Shown here: in pieces, positions 1 through 10,173 of the stretch | Layout of the letters: each line of letters starts with the position of its first letter | How positions within the stretch are numbered: the stretch's first letter is position 1 | Origin: Hyphomicrobiaceae bacterium | GTDB lineage: Bacteria; Pseudomonadota; Alphaproteobacteria; Rhizobiales; Hyphomicrobiaceae | Length of the DNA: 64,000 nucleotides | Direction of reading: 5' to 3' | Assembly (NCBI GenBank): GCA_022842785.1 | Contig: JALHOW010000004.1 | Coordinates: 62,001-126,000, forward strand | Notes under the pieces: model-generated | Told to the model about the DNA's origin: nothing | Seen by the model: only the letters and a program-made list of their open reading frames with translations | Database searches by the model: none | Translations under genes and position numbers: made by a program

Positions 1-562
1 ACCGCCCGTCGCGCGCGGTTATGCGCCCTCGGTATTCGCGGAACTGCCGCGGCTTCTCGAGCGCGCGGGGCCAGGCAGGCCCGGTTCAGGCTCGATTACG
101 GGTGTGTTCTCGGTGCTGCTCGACGGCGAGGATTCCAACGAGCCGGTCGCCGATACGGTTCGCGGTATTCTCGATGGTCACATCGTTCTCGATCGCGGCA
201 TCGCCGATCAGGGACGCTATCCCGCGATCAATCCTCTGACCTCGATCTCGCGCCTGGCACCCCTTGCCTGGAGCAAGGAGGAAGCCGAACTCGTCCGTCG
301 CTTGCGAACCATCATCGCCCGCTACGAGGAGACGCGTGATCTGCGTGCCGTCGGCGCCTACAAACCCGAGGCCGACTTCGAGCTCGATCAGGCCGTGATG
401 CTGACACCTCTGCTGTACCGTTTCCTCACACAGCTTCCGGACGATCCATCCTGCCCCGGTGTTTTCAGTGAGCTGGCGTCGGTATTGACTGAGGCCCGCA
501 ACGGCTCACGCCCGGCAGCCGAGAGTGGTGGCACGCAGGTAGCGACGCGGAAGCCGTCCTGA
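1..562 (+). CDS. fliI: Flagellum-specific ATPase FliI, 3' part (starts before window)
   Basis: The reading frame is open from base 2 and ends with TGA at 560-562. The first residues visible read PPVARGYAPSVFAELPRLLE and continue into GSITGVFSVLLDGEDSNEP, then VRGILDGHIVLDR and RYPAINPLTSISR. These are the hallmark C-terminal segments of the F1-beta-like type III export ATPases. FliI energises export of flagellar rod, hook and filament proteins at the cytoplasmic face of the basal body. Injectisome ATPases (SctN) share these motifs, but the window also carries fliO and no injectisome gene, so FliI is preferred. Only the C-terminal third is present; the Walker motifs lie upstream of the window. 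Confidence 0.9.
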   Translation, partial: PPVARGYAPSVFAELPRLLERAGPGRPGSGSITGVFSVLLDGEDSNEPVADTVRGILDGHIVLDRGIADQGRYPAINPLTSISRLAPLAWSKEEAELVRRLRTIIARYEETRDLRAVGAYKPEADFELDQAVMLTPLLYRFLTQLPDDPSCPGVFSELASVLTEARNGSRPAAESGGTQVATRKPS

Positions 563-569
563 GCTGCGG

Positions 570-645
570 CTAAAGCGTCTTTGGACTAGAAATTCACTCC
601 CCGCCCAGTCTCGAACTGAGGTGAATTTCAAGTCCGTTGCTTTAG
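570..645. terminator. Long imperfect hairpin between convergent fliI and gntR
   Basis: Left arm 570-597 and right arm 621-645 pair in three blocks: CTAAAGC with GCTTTAG, GGACT with AGTCC, and GAAATTCAC with GTGAATTTC, around a 23-base loop. It lies between two convergent genes and its right arm overlaps the TAA of the GntR gene. There is no run of T on either strand, so it is more likely a shared transcript end or mRNA-stabilising stem than a classic intrinsic terminator. Confidence 0.5.
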
Positions 646-1427
646 TGGCTTGCCTTCATCACGAGGTCGCCGTCGAAGAGCACAATCTGCTCAGAGATCT
701 CGAGTGGCGTGTCCTTGGCGTCATAGGCCGTTCGCACACACCGGATGGCAGCGATGTCGCGGCCGCCTCTAAGCTGGCGTGCCAATTCATCGCCGGCGGT
801 GAGTGGCTTCATCGTCCAGACCGTCCGGTCCACGGACGCATGATACTTCTCCGCATAGACGGGGAAGAGCACGTCGGCCGCAGGATCCATCTCGAACTGA
901 AGATTGGGGAAGCGGGCCGCATCGACCGTGATCGTCTCGATTGCAACGAGACGGCCATCATGGCGCCACTCGCGACGCAGCTTCAGTGCGCGCGGCACGA
1001 TCGAGGCCGGCCTCAGCATCCTGAGGGCGGAGACCTCCGCCGCGGTCGCGACGGCATAGTCCGTCTCAACGACCCTGATATTGAGCACAATCGGCGCGCC
1101 GTCCGCCCGGCAAAGACGCAAACCAGGTCCCGTGCGCCACGAGCCGCCATCCTTGACAAAGGTTCCGCGGCCGCGCTCGCGCACAAGAATGCGATCGCGG
1201 GACAGCTGATCCAGAGCCTTGCGGACTGTGCCGATGCTGACGCCGAACTCGCGCGAGAGCTGGACCTCAGGCGGTATCGGCGCGCCGGCCGGCCACTCTC
1301 CGCTCTCGATCCGGGAGAGGACCAGACCGCGTATCTGTTCGTGAAGAGGTCCTGAGAAGCTATGAAACTCGATCTGCCCCGCAGCCACGCGTTGAGCCGC
1401 CGCGCCGAAGCGCCCCTGGTTGGACAT
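642..1427 (-). CDS. GntR/HutC-family transcriptional regulator with UTRA domain
   Basis: A 261-residue protein. Residues about 21-91 form a GntR winged helix (LHEQIRGLVLSRIESGEWP, then PPEVQLSREFGVSIGTVRKA and a wing with RGRGTFV). Residues about 110-255 fit a UTRA ligand-binding domain of the HutC subfamily, ending EISEQIVLFDGDL. Such proteins are usually local repressors released by a small molecule. ATG at 1425-1427 is preceded by GAGGG at a good distance. It is divergent from the exopolysaccharide-type pair at 1978-5377 across a 550-bp intergenic region, so that pair is a possible target; this is inference from position only. Confidence 0.85.
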   Translation of the reverse strand: MSNQGRFGAAAQRVAAGQIEFHSFSGPLHEQIRGLVLSRIESGEWPAGAPIPPEVQLSREFGVSIGTVRKALDQLSRDRILVRERGRGTFVKDGGSWRTGPGLRLCRADGAPIVLNIRVVETDYAVATAAEVSALRMLRPASIVPRALKLRREWRHDGRLVAIETITVDAARFPNLQFEMDPAADVLFPVYAEKYHASVDRTVWTMKPLTAGDELARQLRGGRDIAAIRCVRTAYDAKDTPLEISEQIVLFDGDLVMKASH

Positions 1428-1977
1428 CGAAATCCCTCAGCCCCGAAGACGACCTGACGTCACCTCGCGCCCACGTGGACGCGAAGGCGCACACTGCCAA
1501 ACACCCACGCAGAAGCTGCGGGCATCGCACACGGCTGACATGATTGGACACTAGTGAGCGCCGCTCACTCGAATGCGGCCCCAATTCCGAAACTCACTGT
1601 CCACTACGATAGGTTGATTCCGGCGACAAACACCGTCGTCAATTTTTTGGAACTGGGCGAAGTTCACGAAACGAGGCTTTTCTGCAACATGATGCAAACC
1701 TCAGCTCGAGCGCTATAACTATTTGATTTTACGTGCACTCGCGGCCAAACGCGAAGCAATATATACACGCATAAATTGCGTCCTGAGATAATACCATTTT
1801 TGGTTGCGCTCATCGCGTAATTTCGGAGACATTTCTCGACCTCATCGACTTGCAGATTAACGCTAAAGCAAATCTCCACACCTACCATTGGTTATTGGTC
1901 AGACCGCTGAGCAGGCCGCGTACCGTGCGCGCGCCAGCCGACGTCGCGTCAGTTTTTTCCCTGGCCCTGGAGCCGTC
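1428..1977. other. AT-rich intergenic region, divergent promoter zone
   Basis: 550 bases with no convincing gene. The stretch from about 1600 to 1890 is clearly more AT-rich than its surroundings, as expected for promoters or a transferred segment. A perfect 17-base palindrome (AGTGAGCG-C-CGCTCACT, 1553-1569) lies about 125 bases upstream of the GntR start. It could be an operator, although it does not match the usual GntR half-sites. Short open frames here lack ribosome sites and family resemblance. Confidence 0.5.
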
Positions 1978-3393
1978 ATGAGCCGCAGTTCGAGTATGCC
2001 GTCGCAAAACAGGCGCGAGGACGCCAACATGACAGCTCTGGCCCGCGGGGAGCCGACGAGTGGCGACACCCAGACTGCGAACCAGCCGCTGGCCGAACTC
2101 GACGCCCTCGGCCGCCTAGCCGCGCTGGACAAGGCCTTTGCTCCCGCGGCGGCGCCCGCGCCGGAAGTCGCCCCTGAGCCGCAGCCTGCGCCTGCTGCTG
2201 CCCCCGTCAAAAAGGGACCGCCGCAGCTTCGCACGATCGACAGGCGCATCCTGAAGACGCTCGCGGGCGTGATCGTCGTCGTCGTAGCCGGCTGGATGCC
2301 GCTGCAGGCGCTCATGCAGACGACCAGCACCGAGGCGATCATCAACGCGCGCCTGATCACACTGCGCGCGCCGATCGAAGGCCAGGTCTCATGGCTCGGC
2401 CAGATCCCTGTCGGGTCCGAACTGAAGCCGGGTGCCGCGGTGCTCGGCATCGTCAATCCGCGCGCCGATCGCGGCCGGCTCGACGCCGTTGCCCAGCTCG
2501 TCGGTGAGCTCGAAGGCGATATCAAATCCTTGGCAGCCCGCCGCGAAAGCCTGCAGTCGCTTCATGGGGAGCACACGGTCAACGCCGAGGCCTTTCGGAC
2601 CGGGCGTATAGCGCAGCTCGAGTCGCGCATGGCAGAGACCCGCAGCGACATCGCCGCCGGGACCGCTCGCCACGAGGAAGCACAGCAGGCCCTCGAGCGC
2701 GCACAAGCGCTCGCCGATGCAGGCACGGGTACGGTTGTCGCCCTCGAGCGCGCGCGTCGCGATGCGACCGTCGCCACCCAGACGCTCGAAGCTCTCGGCC
2801 ATCGCCGCAATACCCTCGACGTCGAGCTTTCCGCGCTGCGCCGCGGCGTCTATGTCGGCGACAGCTACAACGACCGTCCGCAGTCCCTGCAGCGCGCCGA
2901 CGAGATCACACTACGACTGAACGAGATCACGGCCGACGTCACACAGCGCGAAGCACGTCTGGCGAGCCTGCGCACTGAGCTTTCCGCCGAGAACATGCGC
3001 TATGCCCAGCGCTCCGCGGCCGGCCTCGTGGCGCCGGTCAGCGGTAGCATCTGGGAGGTTATGACGGCGCCCGGCGAGTCGGTCGTGCGCGGCCAGGATC
3101 TTGTGCGCCTTCTCGACTGCTCGGGCCTCGTCGTGACAGCCACTGTCGGCGAAGCCGCCTACAACCAACTCCGCGTCGGTCAGTCGGCGAAGTTCCGCTT
3201 CCGTGGCGACAGCACAGATTATGAGGGCCGCATCGTGAGCCTCACGGGTGTCGCGACAGCGCCGGCCAATCTCGCCATTCAGCCCGCGGCACTCGCCAAG
3301 GAGCCCTATCGCGTGACCGTATCGCTGCCGAAGATGGCCGCCTCCGGTCAGTGCAGTGTCGGGCGCACCGGCCGCGTCACGTTCGGCAGCTGA
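1978..3393 (+). CDS. HlyD-type membrane-fusion protein of a glycan synthase pair (BgsB-like)
   Basis: About 471 residues from ATG 1978. An ATG at 2029, preceded by GAGG, is an equally plausible start, and the frame is open back to 1888. A Pro/Ala-rich cytoplasmic N-terminus is followed by one membrane segment (LAGVIVVVVAGWMPLQALM). Then come a biotinyl-lipoyl-like half motif (ITLRAPIEGQVSWL), a long coiled-coil hairpin, and the matching half (GLVAPVSGSIWEV), with a beta-barrel end. This is the HlyD/EmrA adaptor layout. It ends 28 bases before a PilZ-type glycan synthase. The same order, adaptor then synthase, is known for bgsBA of Sinorhizobium meliloti (mixed-linkage beta-glucan) and resembles Alg44/Alg8. 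The family is firm; the polymer is inferred. Confidence 0.8.
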   Translation: MSRSSSMPSQNRREDANMTALARGEPTSGDTQTANQPLAELDALGRLAALDKAFAPAAAPAPEVAPEPQPAPAAAPVKKGPPQLRTIDRRILKTLAGVIVVVVAGWMPLQALMQTTSTEAIINARLITLRAPIEGQVSWLGQIPVGSELKPGAAVLGIVNPRADRGRLDAVAQLVGELEGDIKSLAARRESLQSLHGEHTVNAEAFRTGRIAQLESRMAETRSDIAAGTARHEEAQQALERAQALADAGTGTVVALERARRDATVATQTLEALGHRRNTLDVELSALRRGVYVGDSYNDRPQSLQRADEITLRLNEITADVTQREARLASLRTELSAENMRYAQRSAAGLVAPVSGSIWEVMTAPGESVVRGQDLVRLLDCSGLVVTATVGEAAYNQLRVGQSAKFRFRGDSTDYEGRIVSLTGVATAPANLAIQPAALAKEPYRVTVSLPKMAASGQCSVGRTGRVTFGS

Positions 3394-3421
3394 GGCATCC
3401 TGAAGTACGGGAGCTCGCGCC

Positions 3422-5377
3422 ATGCCCATTCTGCTCGAGGCTCTCGTGCCTGGCTTTCTGGCCTTGGGCTTTGCCTGGGTCGTGCTGCCGTGGCTGAAGG
3501 CTGAAGACGAGCGCGCGCGTGCCGCCATGGTCGTGGTCATGCTGGTGCTCATGTGGCGCTACATGGCGTGGCGCTGGCTCGTCACGCTGCCGCCCATCGG
3601 CCTGAGTATCGATTTCGTGGTCGGGCTCGTTTTCGTCACTGTCGAGACATTGGTCGTCATTGGCGCCACGATCAGCCTCACGTTCCTGATCCGGCTCACG
3701 AACCGCTCGGGCGATGCCGATCGCAATGAGCCCTGGCTCATGGAGCAGGCGCACCCGCCGCTCGTCGATGTCTTCATCTGCACCTATAACGAGGAAAAGG
3801 CGATCCTCGAGCGCACGATCGTCGGCGCGCTCGCCATCGACTATCCCCGCTATCGCGTCTGGGTGCTCGACGACGGCCGACGTCCCTGGCTCGAAGAGCT
3901 CACGGCTGAGCTTGGTGCGAACTATCTGACGCGCGCTGACAATGCGCACGCCAAGGCCGGCAATATCAACAACGGCCTGCGCCACGTGGCAACGCTGCCC
4001 GAGGCGCCGGACTTCATCAGCATTCTCGATGCCGACTTCGTGCCAGCGCCGCACTTCCTGCGCCGCGCACTGAGCCTCTTCCGTGAGGAGGATGTCGGCA
4101 TCGTCCAGACGCCGCAGCACTTCATCAATCCGGACCCGCTGCAGAGCAATCTTTCCATCGCCCGCGTGTGGCCGGACGAGCAGCGCTACTTCTTCGATGT
4201 CGTCATGGCGGCGAAGGATGCCTGGGGTGCCTCATTCTGTTGCGGCACGTCGTCGGTGATCCGCTTCCCGATCCTCCGGAGCATCGGCGGCTTTCCGACA
4301 GAATCCGTGACCGAGGACTATCTCGTCACGCTGAAGATGAAAGTTGCCGGCTATCGCACGATCTATCTCAACGAACGCCTCTCGCTCGGCCTCGCGCCGG
4401 AGGGCCTCAAGGAGTACGTGACGCAGCGGAGCCGCTGGGCACTCGGCTTCGTGCAGATCTGCCGTGGCGAACTCGGACCTCTGCGCCGGAACAATGGCCT
4501 CACGCCCATCGATCGGATCAGTCTCAGCGAGACTTTCCTCTACTGGTCTGCAGGCCACTCCTTCCGCCTTTTCGGCATCATCATTCCGATCCTGTACCTG
4601 CTCTTCAATGTGCACGCCGTGCAGGCCGACGTCATGGATACGCTCGGCTACTATCTCCCCTATTTCATCTCGCAGATCACGATCATGGGCTGGATGGCGC
4701 GCGGCCGCGTCATGCCCATCATGTCCGACGTGACACAGCTTCTCGCCGCTTCGCAGATCGCCCGCGCGGTGCTGCACGGAATCATCAAACCCAAGGGGCA
4801 CAAGTTCCAAGTCACGGCAAAGGGCGGCGACCGCAGCAAGCGGTTCGTCCAGTGGCCGCTCATGCGCGTGTTTCTGATTTATCTCGCGCTCACCATTGGC
4901 GGGCTCGTCTGGGCCTTCGTCTTCGAGGACGGCAGTAAGCTGCGCGACTCCGCTGCGCTCTGCTTGTTCTGGAGCTGGTACAACATCGTCGTGCTGACCA
5001 TCGCCTGCATCGTGTGCATCGAGCAGCCGCGTTTGCGCGCTTCCGAGCGGCTCAATGCGCGCGGCATGGCGCTCATAGACGTCGATGGCGATCTCGCCGA
5101 AGCGCGCATCCTCGACGTATCGCTCGGTGGCGCCCGTCTTGCTGGTGCTCCCCCTGCTCTCCAGGGCGCGAACGTGACCATCGTTCTCGATGGCATGAGC
5201 ATAAGGGGGTCCATCCTGCGAGTCGGCGCCGACGACTTCGTCGTGCATTTCGACGAGACGGCCGAGACCAAAGCGAAGCTTATCCGCTTCATCTACTCCG
5301 GCCGCTTCTCGGCTGAGGTCGGGCGCATCGAGCCCGCTCGCGTTGCAGCCGCGACGCTCGGCCGCGTGATGCGCTGA
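3422..5377 (+). CDS. Cellulose-synthase-like family 2 glycosyltransferase with C-terminal PilZ domain
   Basis: 651 residues in the BcsA architecture. Two or three N-terminal membrane helices precede a GT2 domain with DDG at 150-152, DAD at 203-205, TED at 297-299 and QRSRW at 335-339, the nucleotide-sugar, metal, base and acceptor motifs of processive beta-glycan synthases. More helices follow (about 380-530). The tail has a PilZ-type c-di-GMP site: RLRASER (R539, R543) and DVSLGG (565-570). It should polymerise a glycan across the inner membrane when c-di-GMP binds. No BcsB, BcsZ or outer-membrane BcsC gene is nearby, so cellulose is less likely than a BgsA-type or other glucan made with the HlyD-like partner upstream. 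Confidence 0.9.
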   Translation: MPILLEALVPGFLALGFAWVVLPWLKAEDERARAAMVVVMLVLMWRYMAWRWLVTLPPIGLSIDFVVGLVFVTVETLVVIGATISLTFLIRLTNRSGDADRNEPWLMEQAHPPLVDVFICTYNEEKAILERTIVGALAIDYPRYRVWVLDDGRRPWLEELTAELGANYLTRADNAHAKAGNINNGLRHVATLPEAPDFISILDADFVPAPHFLRRALSLFREEDVGIVQTPQHFINPDPLQSNLSIARVWPDEQRYFFDVVMAAKDAWGASFCCGTSSVIRFPILRSIGGFPTESVTEDYLVTLKMKVAGYRTIYLNERLSLGLAPEGLKEYVTQRSRWALGFVQICRGELGPLRRNNGLTPIDRISLSETFLYWSAGHSFRLFGIIIPILYLLFNVHAVQADVMDTLGYYLPYFISQITIMGWMARGRVMPIMSDVTQLLAASQIARAVLHGIIKPKGHKFQVTAKGGDRSKRFVQWPLMRVFLIYLALTIGGLVWAFVFEDGSKLRDSAALCLFWSWYNIVVLTIACIVCIEQPRLRASERLNARGMALIDVDGDLAEARILDVSLGGARLAGAPPALQGANVTIVLDGMSIRGSILRVGADDFVVHFDETAETKAKLIRFIYSGRFSAEVGRIEPARVAAATLGRVMR

Positions 5378-5619
5378 ATACCCGCGTGACGCTGCAGCGC
5401 GCCATCACACGCTGGTGATCAGCCGGGCACACCGCCCCGTCTTCCGCACGTTCTGGAAAGCCCCTACCATTCGCGCGCGGACCAGACACGGCCGTAAGCG
5501 ATGCACTTATCCGTCATGCTGAGAGGAGGAAGCCCGCACAAGGCCCAGCACGGTTCGCGAAGCAAGAGACGTCAATGTCCACGAACTTTCGTTCGATTCG
5601 CATTCTGGGAGGAAACACC

Positions 5620-6231
5620 GTGACTCGTTATGCGATACGCGCCCTCCTCACGGGGCTCACTGTCTTTGCATTGTCCATCATCACCACGTCGCAGCAGGCC
5701 TGGAGTCAGAGCGGCGATGGCTGGACCCAACTGTTCGACGGCAAGGCACTCGGCGACTGGAACCAAGTCGGCGAAACCAACTGGCGCATCGAGGACGGCG
5801 CCATCGTTGCCGACAAACTGACAAGCAAGGGCGCTGCGCATCTCGTCAGCAAGGAGAAATACAAGGACTTCATGATCTACGTGGAGTTCTGGGCCAGTGA
5901 TGACGCGAACAGCGGCATCTTCCTGCGCTGCCAGGATCCGGCGACGATCACTGACCGAAGCTGCTACGAAGCCAATATCTTCGACCAGCGCAAGGATCCG
6001 ACCTATGGCACCGGCGGCATCGTGAATTTCAGCGAGGTCAATCCGATGCCCAAGGCCGGCGGCAAATGGAACACCTTCGAGATCACAGCCAAGGGACGCC
6101 AAATAACTGTAGTGCTCAACGGACAGAAGACCGCCGACCTCAACAACGGTCTCTTCGCCGATGGCCATCTGACGCTTCAGCACGGCTCCGGCGTGATCAA
6201 GTTCCGTAAAGTCGCGATCAAGCCGCTCTAG
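5620..6231 (+). CDS. Secreted DUF1080 (3-keto-disaccharide hydrolase fold) protein
   Basis: 203 residues from GTG 5620, which has a strong GGAGGAAAC ribosome site; the frame could be read from 5575 but that start has none. Residues 1-29 are a Sec signal peptide ending in QQAWSQ. The mature part fits DUF1080 throughout: WTQLFDGKALGDW near its start, DFMIYVEFWASDDANSGIFL, and the ending LTLQHGSGVIKFRKVAIKPL. The fold is a concanavalin-like jelly roll; some members hydrolyse 3-keto-glycosides, others only bind carbohydrate. It stands 242 bases after the glycan synthase, possibly a separate unit. The substrate cannot be told from sequence. Confidence 0.85.
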   Translation: MTRYAIRALLTGLTVFALSIITTSQQAWSQSGDGWTQLFDGKALGDWNQVGETNWRIEDGAIVADKLTSKGAAHLVSKEKYKDFMIYVEFWASDDANSGIFLRCQDPATITDRSCYEANIFDQRKDPTYGTGGIVNFSEVNPMPKAGGKWNTFEITAKGRQITVVLNGQKTADLNNGLFADGHLTLQHGSGVIKFRKVAIKPL

Positions 6232-6250
6232 ACGATCTGAGAGAAGCAGT

Positions 6251-6279
6251 GCCGGCGCGAACTCTTCGCTCGCGCCGGC
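6251..6279. terminator. Bidirectional terminator-like hairpin
   Basis: A perfect 10-bp stem (GCCGGCGCGA / TCGCGCCGGC) with a 9-base loop sits in the 52 bases between the convergent DUF1080 gene and the enolase-superfamily gene. No T tract follows on either strand, so it may act with Rho or as a 3' mRNA barrier. Confidence 0.55.
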
Positions 6280-6283
6280 ATCT

Positions 6284-7414
6284 TCATGCCACGCGATAGC
6301 GCGCGATGGTCTCGCGGTCGATCTCGATGCCGAGCCCTGGTCCCGACGGTATGGCAACGCGGCCGTTCTCGTGCTCGATGGGCGTCTTGAGCACGGCTTG
6401 GCGGAATGGATGTTCCGAGCGGTCGAACTCGAGCATCGGCGCGCGCGGTGTGTGGCGTGGCGGCACATCCGGAAGGGCGGCGAGAAGCTGCAACGACGCT
6501 GCGAGCCCGATCCCCGTACCCCACACGTGCGGCACGTAGCGCACACCGAAAGCCGCCGCCATGTCGGCGATCTTCTTGCATTCTGACAGCCCGCCCGCAG
6601 CGCATGTGTCCGGCTGCACGATATCGATCGCACGGCGCATGAACACCTCGCGGAAGCCCCAGCGCGTGAACTCGCACTCGCCGCCCGCGACCGGGATAGG
6701 CTGGCCGCGTCGCACCTCGACGTAGCTGTCGAGATCATCGGGCACGACCGGCTCCTCGAACCAGCCGATATCGAGATCGGCAACAGCACGGCCGAGCGCG
6801 ATGGCTTCGAGCGCATCAAAGCCGTGGTTGGCATCGAGCATGAGGCCGACGCTCGGCCCTATGGCTTTGCGCACGGCGCGAATGAGCGCAATGTCTTCCT
6901 CGACACCAAAGCCGATCTTGAGCTTCACCGCCTTGAAGCCCTCGTGGACATAGCCCTTCACCTCCTCGACGACATAATCCAGCGGATCACCCTTGTTTAG
7001 ACGGTAGGTGCCAGTCGCATAGGCATCGACAGACGCTCGGTTGGCGCCACCGAGCAGCATGGATGCTGGAACGCCGAAGTGCCGCCCCTTCAGATCGAAG
7101 AGGGCGATGTCGATACCGCTGATCGCCGAGATCACCACGCCCTTCTGACCGTAGTCACGGAAGTGGTTGTAGAGATCCATCCAGATCACGTCGGTCGCCC
7201 GCGGATCACGCCCGATCAGGCGCCCCTTCAGCGCCTCGACGATCGTCGCGTTGATGCGCGCCGGGCCGTAGCACTCGCCCCAGCCGGTCGTTCCATCGTC
7301 CGCCGTGATCTCGACAAGGCAACTCGCGCGCACGGCCGTTGCCGAGAATGACCAGCCAAAGGGCTCGGAGAGCGGTGCTTCGAGCACATGGGTGCGAACG
7401 GCGCTGATTTTCAC
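6284..7414 (-). CDS. Mandelate racemase / muconate lactonizing enzyme family protein
   Basis: About 376 residues from GTG 7414; a TTG at 7432 would add six residues. It is an enolase-superfamily enzyme with an N-terminal capping domain and a barrel. The barrel carries K-x-K (VKLKIG), the metal ligands D in LDANHG, E in WFEEPV and E in GGECEF, and the general-base His in PHVWGTG. The K-x-K/His pair places it in the mandelate racemase subgroup (acid-sugar dehydratases and racemases). It lies next to, but opposite to, a peptide-type ABC importer, so a role in using an imported acid or derivative is possible. The substrate is not assignable here. Confidence 0.85.
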   Translation of the reverse strand: MKISAVRTHVLEAPLSEPFGWSFSATAVRASCLVEITADDGTTGWGECYGPARINATIVEALKGRLIGRDPRATDVIWMDLYNHFRDYGQKGVVISAISGIDIALFDLKGRHFGVPASMLLGGANRASVDAYATGTYRLNKGDPLDYVVEEVKGYVHEGFKAVKLKIGFGVEEDIALIRAVRKAIGPSVGLMLDANHGFDALEAIALGRAVADLDIGWFEEPVVPDDLDSYVEVRRGQPIPVAGGECEFTRWGFREVFMRRAIDIVQPDTCAAGGLSECKKIADMAAAFGVRYVPHVWGTGIGLAASLQLLAALPDVPPRHTPRAPMLEFDRSEHPFRQAVLKTPIEHENGRVAIPSGPGLGIEIDRETIARYRVA

Positions 7415-7583
7415 GAACGGATCCCTCGGCAAGGTGAAGCGCCTGTCGCGCTCGGAGCCGATTAGACGTCAGGAACACTGCAGCGGCAATGGCACCGGTG
7501 TTCGGATTGACCTCGATCAATGACAGGTGCGGCCGCCGCGTTCTCTTATGCGTAGTGAGCGTATGAACCGCGGGAGGCTGGCT

Positions 7584-7850
7584 ATGGACTGGCCGATGTA
7601 TCGCCGCGTGGAGCATCAGGCCGTGCGTATGCACGAGATGATGGACCGCCTCGGCGTCGATCCGCTGGCCTTTACCCGATTGCGCCAGGGCGAGGCCTAT
7701 GCCGAGGCACGCGCCCGCTGTCTGTTCTGTGATCACGCCGATGCGTGCTTGCTTTGGCTGCAAAGCAACGCACCACCCGAAACGGCACGCGACCTCTGCC
7801 CCAACTTCACGTTGTTCGAGGACATCCCGTCGGCTCGTCGCGAAGACTGA
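7584..7850 (+). CDS. Small DUF6455-family four-cysteine protein
   Basis: 88 residues from ATG 7584, chosen because GGGAGG lies eight bases upstream; in-frame starts at 7527, 7548 and 7563 are weaker. It shows the DUF6455 pattern: MMDRLGVDP, a stretch of helix, then CLFCDHADAC, a Trp-Leu, and a late CPNFTLF. The four cysteines suggest metal or Fe-S binding. The family is small, widespread in alphaproteobacteria and of unknown function. It stands alone between divergent genes, 110 bases before the ABC importer. Confidence 0.75.
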   Translation: MDWPMYRRVEHQAVRMHEMMDRLGVDPLAFTRLRQGEAYAEARARCLFCDHADACLLWLQSNAPPETARDLCPNFTLFEDIPSARRED

Positions 7851-7959
7851 CTGCACTCGCGCGCATTGGCTGACGTCGGAGCTTGGTGCAGTGCGGGAGA
7901 AATTCACCGCACAGAACCCTTGCCCACCTCCGAGCGATCACCCACAATAGTCCGGACTT

Positions 7960-10089
<2,130 letters not shown>

Positions 10090-10173
10090 CCCGTTACCGA
10101 GCCCGCTACTGAGAACGACGCATCAAAATAAGCGTCGCGACGAGACAAGAAGCTAAAGTGGAGGAAACCGAAG

